In this document: positions 21,901 to 31,940 of the stretch, in pieces
Position numbering within the stretch: the first letter of the stretch is position 1
How the letters are laid out: each line of letters starts with the position of its first letter
From: Toxoplasma gondii ME49
Taxonomy: Eukaryota; Apicomplexa; Conoidasida; Eucoccidiorida; Sarcocystidae
Direction: 5' to 3'
Length of the DNA: 64,000 bases
Assembly: GCF_000006565.2 (NCBI RefSeq)
Contig: NC_031480.1
Coordinates: forward strand, 5,011,762-5,075,761
Made by a program: the position numbers and the translations under genes
The notes under the pieces: generated by a model
The model's input: the letters and a program-made list of their open reading frames with translations, nothing else
Told to the model about the DNA's origin: nothing
Databases searched by the model: none

Positions 21901-23418
21901 ACACACGATCAGTGCTTTATGATAGTCAGTTTAGTCCAATGCACGGATCACGCTAACTCCAGAAATGTTTCGCTGTAGACCTTGAGAGGCACCAACGCGT
22001 CATTGACGCGGATTGCGTGTGCTGTTCCTGATGCGTGTCGGCAGCGTGGTCCAAGTGCAAGTGGAAGTGAAATCGCTGCGAACCTCAGGAGACGGTACCG
22101 AGAATTACTGCCAGAGAAAGAAAAATCAATGGACCAGCTCAGATGGCAGATACGAGCACTTGAGGAACAGGAAGACCAACTCCGTGATGAACTGTGGGAA
22201 GCTAATTTTCCAGTTGCCGGCGAAGAACTCCAGCAGCGAACTACAGGTGAACCATCTGCGCCGCTTCTTCCAGAGCCGATAACGTCGCACCACTCACAGG
22301 ATATGATCGCTACAGGTGCGATTCCCCCGTATCCTCATTCGCAGCAGCCAGTACCCCAGGCGTCCTCTTCCACGGCTTCTTCGACGACGAGTATGTCCGG
22401 GGATCCGCTGCTTCTTCACGGTGCGAACTCGCGGCATATGCCTCCTAAGTCGCCACCCCCGTATACACTACCTGCGCCTCACCCAAGCAGACAGGAAGAC
22501 TCGCCACGAGCGGACAGGTTCACACTAGGTACAGGGAGTCGCTCCTGCCTCCCGCCGTCGTGTACGTGGCAGCGGCTGGCGCCAACATTGTCTTCTACAG
22601 AGCCTGTGGATGCCCAGTTGAACGCGCTATGGCCACCTGCGCGATCGCCCATAGTCGCGCGGGCGGCCGCTGCATCACCCGGGCACTGGAGCAGCGAAGT
22701 GACTGGCAGATCCACATCCTATCCCCCGCGGCCGTTAGAACACCACACAGCCGCATATTCTACTCGGGAGTCTCATTCAGAAAGTGAGATTCCCCTGGAA
22801 CTCGTTGACTTCATTTTGTCACACTCTACACCAACCGCGACCTCCTCTGTGGATGCTACTGCTCCCCGTCAAAAAGCGGTACCATCATCCAGTGGGTCTT
22901 GGAGCCCACCGTATTCGCCCCCACCCATCATCTCCCCGACTGAGCAGGCGGAGACCAGCTATTCGTGGCATCTGCAGCCATTGAGCGCTCTCGCCCCAAG
23001 CGCATCAGCCTCCGCACTTTCAGCTAGTGTCGCTTCGTCTTCGATGCCATGGGTGGGCGGGCCACAGCAACAGCCTTCCTTCCGCAGTCATGAACCGGAA
23101 TCGGATACTCCATTGGAGCAGGGAAGTTCCGTCGACATGGCGGGTGCCATTCATCCGGGTGTTAGTAGCCCACGGAGCCCCGTTTACTCGCCTCCATACA
23201 TTCTCTTCCCGCATGAGCAGGAGCGAGCTACCTACTGGTGGCACCACTCGTCCTCGAGTTCCTCCATGGGGCGAGGCTCATCTTCAGCATCCTCTCGACC
23301 TAGCGGCCCGTCTTCGACTGCATGGCCGACCACGTCACAACTGTCACAGCCTTCCTTTCGTAGGCATCCCTTGGCCACAGATGGAGCATCCAAGCACCGA
23401 TACCTTCTCATGATGTGA
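18974..23418 (+). CDS. Tandem-array gene 1: signal-peptide, duplicated A-B helical modules, Pro/Ser-rich tail
   Basis: Exons 18974-19456, 20188-20398, 21334-21644 and 21979-23418; phases 0, 1, 0 agree; 814 residues. Residues 1-25 are hydrophobic with an early Arg/Trp, like a signal peptide or anchor. Exon 1 ends in a basic helical module (A1, about 113-150, containing WSSEEKFLKQKM). Exon 2 is module B1 (EMKKRYRQAVGDRRRRMQ). Exon 3 carries A2 (289-328, WGTESGYLAFRM) and exon 4 begins with B2 (366-408, LRRRYRELLPEKEKSMD). The rest is Pro/Ser-rich with repeated YSPP-type motifs and ends HRYLLMM. Exon 3 is followed by GCGAGT where the paralogue has GTGAGT. I do not recognise the family; annotated Lys/Arg-rich coccidian tandem families are a possible home. 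Secretion is inference. Confidence 0.6.
19962..20018. repeat. Three 19-bp tandem repeats in intron 1
   Basis: Three adjacent copies of CATTTAGTCCCAGTCGTTA (the first with two changes). The equivalent intron of array gene 2 (near 27235) has only a single degenerate copy, so this expansion is specific to unit 1. Confidence 0.85.
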
Positions 23419-24488
23419 TGCCCTCTCCAGCATGGAGTTAGAGAAGTGCAGCGACAGATATAGCCATGTGGATCGGAGCACTGCCGACTGAATCCAGGCG
23501 AGACATGTCTAGGGAAAGGTGCTGCCATAAATGAGTTGCAGGTGAAACGCAGTCTGAGAGAGACGACCGTACTATGGTCGAAGAATTGCCCACGCGGCGG
23601 TGGCGTGCCGAAATGCGTAGATACCTTGTGACAGAAGCATTGGAATGTGACTTGTGTAATAATTAATTTCTCCGGTGAGGCGATGTGGCCATCAAGCACA
23701 CACTCAAGTTTAAACACCTAGGGACAGAGCCATCGGGATGCGACTATGTGTAATAATTCATTTCTACGCTGTGTAGTTGTGGGCTTGAAGCGCAAGATCA
23801 ATAGTCTCGGATTCGACGCCAATTTATATGGATTATCAAACAAAAGGGGCAGTATGTGTGGACATATCCAAAATGGCATACCTGTTTGCACAACCCTCGA
23901 GAGCAAGGGACTCCATGAACATAATGCGTTTACACAACACCAATGTGAATGCGTGAATGCACAACCGATCGGAGCAGACACCCATCGATGCGAGACACTT
24001 TTCCTCACCCCGACTACCATTTCCCCGACTAGCATTTTGCCGTTGTCGAAGTGTTGTTACTGTCATCACTTTGACAGAGTCGTCTGGAGCCCCTGGGCAC
24101 GGCCTATCTTTGTCTGGCGACCCATCAGGTTCTCTCAAGCCACAGGAACTCTCACAGTCCCCTGTCTGGCCGCCAGCCGCCGGAATCATCCTGCCGTCTG
24201 GCTCTGAACCGTCTACGTCCGCCCGTCGTATACATTTCCAGGAGCCTTCAGTTCATCCATACAGCCAATCATCCTCGGTTCAACTTCAGACAATGAGCAT
24301 CCAGACCCCGGGCGCGACCTCCGGGCCCTGGCTCGCGTCAACGTCATCCAGCCAAAGAAGCACAGGTGAGCTGTCCATAGAACCATGCTTTCGTGTTGCG
24401 AGTGTGTAGACTTGGTCACTCGTGTAAGCATGTTGCTAGACAATATGATGATCGCAAGAATAACGCGCCCGTGACTGTTGCCCTGTGC
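22955..24488 (+). repeat. 1.53-kb tract near-identical to 30406-31940
   Basis: From CCAGCTATTCGTGG in exon 4 through the stop codon and about 1.07 kb of 3' flank, this copy differs from 30406-31940 at only about ten positions by eye, including one single-base indel. Exon 4 upstream of the boundary and DNA beyond 24488 are clearly diverged. The sharp edges point to gene conversion or a recent segmental copy. Confidence 0.9.
24078..24365 (+). CDS. Orphan exon-like frame with 1-1 phase, copy 1
   Basis: Bounded by TTTGACAG and CACAG|GTGAGC, it reads 2+285+1 bases without a stop: Ser/Pro-rich, ending LASTSSSQRST then a split Gly. Its ending resembles array exon 2, which also ends in a Ser/Thr run with a split Gly and GTGAG donor. 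It lies 660 bases after the stop of array gene 1 and before gene 2, so it belongs to neither four-exon model. It may be an alternative exon, a relic of an earlier gene, or part of an unmodelled transcript. Confidence 0.3.
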
Positions 24489-26130
24489 GTCTGCCATTTT
24501 GGGACGTTTCGGTTGCGAACAAGCAGTTTTAGTAGTCTTGTTGACGGGTACACTATTGTGACTGTCTTGTCAACTCGTCACCTTCCTTCATTCATCGAGA
24601 AGCTCCTGAAAGTTGTATGAGGACGTACACCGCTTCTTCCTTTCGACGCTCTCAGGGGCAGAACGACGCTTCCAACTAAGTACGCCGCCTACCGGGAGCT
24701 CGCCTTGAAACGGATGCGCGCCGCCGGGCGGCACATCTCAATCAACCTTGCAAGGACGGTTCACTACGGTGTTTTTCGTTTCTTCATTGGTTGAAGCCTC
24801 TTTTCGTCACTTAATTTCTCCCGTTACGCTCCGGCCTTGAATTGTTAACTATGGAAAAATGCCACACGGACTGTGCTTTGCTCCACCCGTTGCCCGTTGT
24901 AGACAGTCCTACATCCAAACGAGAAGTTATAGTAATGGCTGTCACTCAGAGTCTCTCGAACTGCATCTATGTCGGAGTAGGAAATGACCAGTGATATCCG
25001 GGTAAGGGAGCTTTTGGAGGTGGGTGCTATCGTCGAGGGGTGTCATCGGCGAGGACTGCTGTTGCGGGAAAGCGCCGTGGGGGGACGATTTGGAGAGCCG
25101 AGTGGGAGATCGGTGTGCTGAGAACAGAAAGGAAAACACACGATGGAGCGAGGTTACACGATTCGTTGCACCCTTGGAACAAAATCTGCATCTTATTTGT
25201 GTCGGTGACGCGAGCTTCTTTTCGTGCAGAGAAAATTGTAGACACGTTCCCAGACGAACGTTCGAACGAGACGCTCAATGGGGTGTACATGTACGGGAGC
25301 GGACAACTTATCGGTCGACGGTTGCCAGCAATAGACACCTGCGGTCCACTATTCATACAAAGGACTCAAGCGATGCTGAGATCTGGATCGTTGAATTTCT
25401 TCTCTTTAGGTGGTACCTTGTGAATGCCGAGGTCAAAATGGTAGATGGTGTGTTCGACGGCACACACGTTGTTGTATGTAATGCAGCACGGTGCGTCTCG
25501 ACCAGCGGTCGGCTTCTGTTGCCCCGTAGCCGAAAGCGTATCACTTGTCTATGGCGTCACCACCAACTGTATCGCGCGTTCCTGCGGCAACGGTGGCCGA
25601 CTGCGAGTGCTGTCATAAAAGGTCTTTACTGCTTTGTTGGAAGGGCCACAGTGTCGGGCTCCAGTAGCACTGCGTGAGTCGCCAAGAGCAACGAGCTGGA
25701 ATCTAGAACATTGTACGTCGCTGAGGGTAGTGGACGGTCTGTCGTTCACAGTGTTTCTGAAGATAGAGATTTTGTCGAATCCTTCGTTGGTGAACATCTC
25801 TGTGGTGGCGGGCCTCACTGTCTTGTTCGTCTTGGCTGCGATAACACCTACCTTCCCAAAGTGGCGTCACTGCTTGAGCTTTCCCTTTGCCCAGATGCTT
25901 GCACTGTAGGACTAGCCAAATCACTGAGGTGTAAGCCGAAGGTTCTATGTCGCGTTCACGTGCGCCGTTAACGGTTAGACGCATCTATTTCGAGACTTTC
26001 GGGGTGCGTTTGTACATCCGGGTTCGTCTCGCGGGACTTCAGTCATAGGACCAAGTGTCGCCGGCTCTTCGCTGGTGGTCCTGTACAGCAATCTAAAAGC
26101 GATGGTGAAACACGAAAGCTTCGGCAGGTA
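24489..26130. other. Upstream flank of array gene 2; unit 2 starts near 24670
   Basis: Similarity to 32140 onward begins around 24670 and marks the unit boundary. A long + frame at 25024-25677 is not preserved in units 1 or 3, so it is probably not coding. Patches at 25690-25760 match the corresponding upstream DNA of units 1 and 3. Confidence 0.45.
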
Positions 26131-26243
26131 TTTCCTGAGATCGTCTAATCTCCAATAGGCCGCGGTAGGTGGGGGCGATTCACGACGGCGTCACATGCGC
26201 GCGGATGGCCGGAAGCAAGTATCTCTACTGTCAGCAGTAGAGG
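26131..26243 (+). promoter_or_regulatory. Conserved leader block upstream of array gene 2
   Basis: Counterpart of 18866-18973: it starts GATCGTCTAATC and runs to the ATG at 26244. It is shared with units 1 and 3 despite divergence further upstream. Confidence 0.4.
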
Positions 26244-29200
26244 ATGACGCGCTGGTGGATGCGAGTGTTGTTGTCGCTCACCATACCGCTCACTACTATC
26301 GTGCGGCCGGGACAGTTCTGCGGTCAACGAGGTACTCATAACGGAAACGTAGATGCCTGTAGGTCATGCCCGCCAGAGCTCCGGTTGGCCACCGCCAGCC
26401 ACGCGGCTGACCCATCAGCTGAGGCAGAGGACTCTCCAGACAATGGCAACGATGGCTTGGAGCAAAGCGCGCCACAGAAAAGCGATACCACGAGTGACGG
26501 GTGTCCTACGTCGTCTGAAGACAGGGAACGACCGTCGACGAGTTCAGCTGGCGAGTCTGGTCGAAGCGCCCTCAGTCCAGAGAACCAGATAATGGTGTTG
26601 CGTGCAAGAAAAAGACAGATCCAAGGAATACTGCGGGATCTTCGTTTTCGTTGGTCGTCCGAATCGAAATACGTTAAAGTCAGGATGGATGAAACAGGAG
26701 GCCGATCCTCAAGGATACCTGTAAGCGTTTTTCACACTGATGCTTGGGGTACAAGGTACACTGAGCTCTTTTCACAGACCTACTGCCACCTCTAGAATAA
26801 TTCATGATAGCCAGATCGAGTTGCCGTATCGCTGAGCTGCAACCAATACAACTACAGAGACGCCCAAACCGAAGGAGATATACCTCATTGCTTTGTAGAG
26901 CCGAGCTATGTATTACGATAGATGGCATAGAGTCGGTCGATAGAGTGCATCCCTGGAGGCATGGCGGGATGACTCCATCTTGTTCATGTTTTGTATTCGT
27001 GGGGACCACACGAAACATCTTGCCGCTGCTTGTGCGAGCTACCCCACTCGTACCTCCGTATTAACTGGCAGTATTGTTCGGCCCGTTGGAACATCGTACC
27101 AGTGCCGCCCAGTGAATGATACCCTTCCGAGAAGACGCAATATAAACCACGTACGTTGCCACTAGGAGTAGCTGGTGCTGGTGTATAACAGAAGCCAACG
27201 AGTGTGGAGGCTACCGCAATCCGTAAAAGAGCTTCATGTAGTCCCTGTCACTATGTAGACTGTGTGGACTGCGTACAATGGCCATATTGCTCGTTGCAGA
27301 GCATTTTTATGTGTAAACCGATCGATGGCATGGTCATCCTCGGCACACTGCTAGAAGAGTCGTGCGGTGGCAAGTCAGCTGTGGTGCAGATGGCATCATG
27401 CGTGTCACCTCATCTGCATCAGGGAACGGACGCGATTGAAAAATTGAAACAGAGGTATAATCAATTGGCAGGAGAAAGGCAGCAAAGAATGAAGGAATTG
27501 CATGCGGAACTGAGATCAATAGAATACGTGGAAAGACGACTTTGGCCAATAATAGCATCCCAAAGTCTCGGCGCAACTGCAAGAAACCCAAATCCACAAC
27601 TCGGCCCTTCCACGTCAGCTGTCGGTACTTCAGGTGAGCCGCCCATGATGCGTCACCCCTATTGCGATTGTGCGCTCCCTTACATGTCGCCTTCTCCAGT
27701 GGGTTGAATCATCATTGCGTAAGCCCGCAGAACGTCGCAGTGACTAGATCTAGCAGCATGCACAAAAGCGTACAGTTTGCCCTAGATTAACTGTCGAGAA
27801 CCCCCGCTCATGAAGCATCTGTTTACGGTTCCGTGACATGTGCCTTTCGTTGTGGAAGGTGCGGTTGGCCTCGGCAAACACAATGTGTTTGACCATATCA
27901 TAGAGGGCAACATGGCACAGAGGCAGTGGAGAAAGTACCACTTCGCGGCATGCACGAAATTTGTGTATCATATGCGAAGAGGTTGCATGAGCACTGACAT
28001 CCCGCTAGGCTCACCGGTGTGACACAGCCAAGCATTCACTTCAGTCACCTCATCTACAGGACGGCAACCATAGAGAGGACCGGAGCATAATGTAGAACTG
28101 TGGGTGGTGGTGCTGACCTGTTTCACATCAGCTGCATATCGCTGATAACACATTGATACCGTCTCCTTTCACTAGATCGTAAGCCGGTCAACCCGTTTTT
28201 ATGAAGTGATGTTACGAACCGGTTGACTGGTATTGAGTTATCTGGGAGTGGTAGTTCCGTCAGAGCAGAAGCCCCTTGTAAGAACGCTACACCAATTAGA
28301 CATGGTAGACATTTAGCATGTGTCATTAACATTTGAGGATAAACGGCAACTTCAAGCGCATTATCTATACCTGCAGGGTTGATAGAACCATTTAAACATA
28401 AGTAGAAGATACGTCGAACTACTATAATGCAGCTTGTAGAAAGCAAGATAATATGTGAGACAAAGAATCCGTTTAATGTTACAGCAGATATACAGTATCC
28501 CCCAAGAAGCCAAGGTACCAAATATGTTATTGGAGAAATGAGGTTTTTAATGACTGTGGCACCCCAGAAACTCATTTTATACCATGGTATTTCATACGCC
28601 AGAAAGGCAGCGAAACTAGCAAGCAGAGGGGTTTCATTCGCGCTGTGGTTGTATGGAATTGAGGAAGACACGACACAGCAAAGGGCCACCTGTCTTACCG
28701 CAGTAGAGGTACACATTTGACGGCGACTGCCAGAATCAAACACTGTCAGTTCAACGAGTCTTAAGCATCGAGAGCGTACACTCTATGCCCAGAATATGTG
28801 TAAGGCTCTGGTCTCCTTACAGGCCCCGCACCACAGCGACCGTCACAGCATTCTGGCGTGTCGCAGGGTGCCGATACAGGTGATTCGGGGACACAACACG
28901 GATCCTCTGCTGCCTTGTCACTGTGGAGACCAAGTTCGAGTCCAAAGAAAGGGGTGCTTGGGCAGGCGGCTTGCGGGCAGCCTCCTGGAGGCTCCGAGTT
29001 GATGAAGATAGAGAATGAACTCACGCTGGTCAGAGCAAAGAAGGATACGCTGAAAGAATCTCTCAGACAACTGTCAAAAGTGTGGAAATCCGAAGAGGTT
29101 TATGTCAAGCAAAGGATACGGGCCTTAGCGTGGCGCGCGGAGGTGAGTATCGTAGGGTCTGTCTCAGCAGTTTTCTACCTCAAGAATTGCTGTACTGACA

Positions 29201-30869
29201 CAGACCTCTGTGTAGTGCCGCACACGACCACGTTCAGCCGTTTGGTAAGTGGCTCGACAACGCATAGAAGAGAATCTGGAGATGACGGCAAATTGCTGCT
29301 ATATCGATGACAGCGGCACGCCCCACCCAGACCTAGATCTGTCATGAGTGCTGAACCGGAGAGCGAGCCCGCGGCCATACGATTCGTGACTTATGATCGT
29401 TAGTCCACTGCACGAGACATCTATCCTAAAACCCTTTTTTGTAGACTTCGCTAGGCGACAGCGCGTCTCTCACGCAGACTGCCTGTGCTGCTCCCTGCGC
29501 ACGTCCGCAGCATGATAGAGCTGCAGTCGCTCCTGACATCATTGCGGGTCTCAGACGCCGGTACCGAACGGCATTGCCGGAAAAACAAAGAGCAATGGAC
29601 GAACTCAGGGAGCAGATTCGCACAACTCACGAACATGAAACTCGGCTTCGTGGGGCACTGTGGCGTGCTGAACGAGGGAGTGGCACTGTCGGTGATGGAA
29701 GGCACCCGCCTCATGACTCTGGCGGACCGCCTGGGCCGACGCCACCATTACAGCAGATAACGTCTCATCAAACAGAAAAACTGACTGTTACATGTGCGAC
29801 TCCCCCGTGTCTTCCTTCGCAAGAGCCAGGATTCCAGTTGTCCTCTGCCGCGGCGTCCTCGAAGACGGGCGGGACCACGGATCCGCATGTGCCCTGTGAG
29901 TCGACTGCCCTGCATACAGCATTGGTGCACACCCACGTAAGACGGGCAGCCTCGACAACGGCGGACGTGTCCATGGAAGGTGCAGCGAGTCTGTCCTGCA
30001 ATCTGCCGTCGTGCATGTTGCAACGTGCGGAAGAGACATTGTCCTCGCCAGTCCCTGTCCTACCGGAAAGCAGCCCCACTCAGCCCCGTCGGCAATCTCC
30101 CGCATCTGAGGCTTCTGAAGGCGTATCGGACAGACCGAGGAGCACCGGCGGAACGAGCGGACCCGCAGTTTATTTGCCCCATCACTTCGAACACCGCAGA
30201 ACCACATACTTTACCGGGGAGTCGCATTCAGAAAATGGTATCCCTCCGGAAGTCATCGAGTTCATTTTGGCACATACCGGACCAGCCGGCATCTCCCCTG
30301 GAGATGGTGTTACTCTTCCGGCGGAAGCGACCCCGTCATCCTCTTGGCGGTGCGGCCCAGAGAATTCATCCCCACCCATACTATCTCCGAGTGAGCATGC
30401 GGAATCCAGCTATTCGTGGCATCTGCAGCCATTGAGCGCTCTCGCCCCAAGCGCATCAGCCTCCGCACTTTCAGCTAGTGTCGCTTCGTCTTCGATGCCA
30501 TGGGTGGGCGGGCCACAGCAACAGCCTTCCTTCCGCAGTCATGAACCGGAATCGGATACTCCATTGGAGCAGGGAAGTTCCGTCGACACGGCGGGTGCCA
30601 TTCATCCGGGTTTTAGTATCCCACGGAGCCCCGTTTACTCGCCTCCATACATTCTCTTCCCGCATGAGCAGGAGCGAGCTACCTACTGGTGGCACCACTC
30701 GTCCTCGAGTTCCTCCATGGGGCGAGGCTCATCTTCAGCATCCTCTCGACCTAGCGGCCCGTCTTCGACTGCATGGCCGACCACGTCACAACTGTCACAG
30801 CCTTCCTTTCGTAGGCATCCCTTGGCCACAGATGGAGCATCCAAGCACCGATACCTTCTCATGATGTGA
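26244..30869 (+). CDS. Tandem-array gene 2: paralogue of 18974-23418
   Basis: Exons 26244-26720, 27423-27633, 28823-29142 and 29445-30869 with the same phases as gene 1; 810 residues. Exon 2 is exactly 211 bases in both genes, supporting selection on the frame. The N-terminus MTRWWMRVLLSLTIPLTTIV looks like a signal peptide. Modules: A1 LRFRWSSESKYVKVRM, B1 EKLKQRYNQLAGERQQRMKE, A2 LSKVWKSEEVYVKQRI, B2 LRRRYRTALPEKQRAMDELR. The last third of exon 4 is nearly identical to gene 1, while the first part is only moderately similar. Exon 3 ends at a standard GAG|GTGAGT. Intron 2 contains a cytochrome b-derived insertion. Reading through the exon 1 donor gives a short tail ending at 26795, so an exon 1-only product is possible. 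Function unknown. Confidence 0.6.
26361..26999 (+). repeat. 639-bp tract near-identical to 35530-36168
   Basis: Covers the last three quarters of exon 1 and about 280 bases of intron 1. It differs from the unit 3 copy at roughly a dozen positions by eye, while the signal-peptide part of exon 1 before it is much more diverged. The right end coincides with the deletion join in unit 3. Confidence 0.85.
28201..28605 (-). pseudogene. cob: Nuclear mitochondrial insertion: cytochrome b fragment
   Basis: The minus strand reads as a decayed internal piece of apicomplexan mitochondrial cytochrome b: WGATVIKNLISPITYLVPWL, then NGSINPAGIDNALEVAVYP and PDNSIPVNRFVTSLH. The heme-region helices and the Q-site PDNSIP segment are recognisable, but many conserved residues are changed and both ends of the gene are missing. 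It lies in intron 2 of array gene 2 (27634-28822), opposite to its transcription. Such insertions are established in Toxoplasma and Neospora nuclear DNA. The open frame is accidental; no nuclear product is expected. Confidence 0.85.
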
Positions 30870-31940
30870 TGCCCTCTCCAGCATGGAGTTAGAGAAGTGC
30901 AGCGACAGATATAGCCATGTGGATCGGAGCACTGCCGACTGAATCCAGGCGAGACATGTCTAGGGAAAGGTGCTGCCATAAATGAGTTGCAGGTGAAACG
31001 CAGTCTGAGAGAGACGACCGTACTATGGTCGAAGAATTGCCCACGCGGCGGTGGCGTGCCGAAATGCGTAGATACCTTGTGACAGAAGCATTGGAATGTG
31101 ACTTGTGTAATAATTAATTTCTCCGGTGAGGCGATGTGGCCATCAAGCACACACTCAAGTTTAAACACCTAGGGACAGAGCCATCGGGATGCGACTATGT
31201 GTAATAATTCATTTCTACGCTGTGTAGTTGTGGGCTTGAAGCGCAAGATCAATAGTCTCGGATTCGACGCCAATTTATATGGATTATCAAACAAAAGGGG
31301 CAGTATGTGTGGACATAATCCAAAATGGCATACCTGTTTGCACAACCCTCGAGAGCAAGGGACTCCATGAACATAATGCGTTTACACAACACCAATGTGA
31401 ATGAGTGAATGCACAACCGATCGGAGCAGACACCCATCGATGCGAGACACTTTTCCCCACCCCGACTACCATTTCCCCGACTAACATTTTGCCGTTGTCG
31501 AAGTGTTGTTACTGTCATCACTTTGACAGAGTCGTCTGGAGCCCCTGGGCACGGCCTATCTTTGTCTGGCGACCCATCAGGTTCTCTCAAGCCACAGGAA
31601 CTCTCACAGTCCCCTGTCTGGCCGCCAGCCGCCGGAATCATCCTGCCGTCTGGCTCTGAACCGTCTACGTCCGCCCGTCGTATACATTTCCAGGAGCCTT
31701 CAGTTCATCCATACAGCCAATCATCCTCGGTTCAACTTCAGTCAATGAGCATCCAGGCCCCGGGCGCGACCTCCGGGCCCTGGCTCGCGTCAACGTCATC
31801 CAGCCAAAGAAGCACAGGTGAGCTGTCCATAGAACCATGCTTTCGTGTTGCGAGTGTGTAGACTTGGTCACTCGTGTAAGCATGTTGCTAGACAATATGA
31901 TGATCGCAAGAATAACGCGCTCGTGACTGTTGCCCTGTGC
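30406..31940 (+). repeat. 1.53-kb tract near-identical to 22955-24488
   Basis: Second copy of the homogenised tract, covering the end of exon 4, the stop codon and the 3' flank of array gene 2. See the entry at 22955 for boundaries and differences. Confidence 0.9.
31530..31817 (+). CDS. Orphan exon-like frame with 1-1 phase, copy 2
   Basis: Same boundaries and open frame as 24078-24365, with two differences. It lies within the homogenised tract, so its intact frame is weak evidence for selection. It sits downstream of array gene 2 and upstream of the unit 3 pseudogene. Confidence 0.3.

Noticed and set aside
25024..25677. 217-codon + ORF upstream of array gene 2
   Set aside because: The frame is not preserved in the homologous DNA of unit 3 (32470 onward).
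28123..28743. 206-codon minus ORF as an expressed membrane protein
   Set aside because: Its core is a decayed internal cytochrome b segment lacking both ends of the gene, so it is a mitochondrial insertion rather than a gene.
18974..30869. Naming the array genes as the Lys/Arg-rich KRUF family or another annotated Toxoplasma family
   Set aside because: The basic modules are suggestive, but I cannot confirm family membership without a search, so no name was given.
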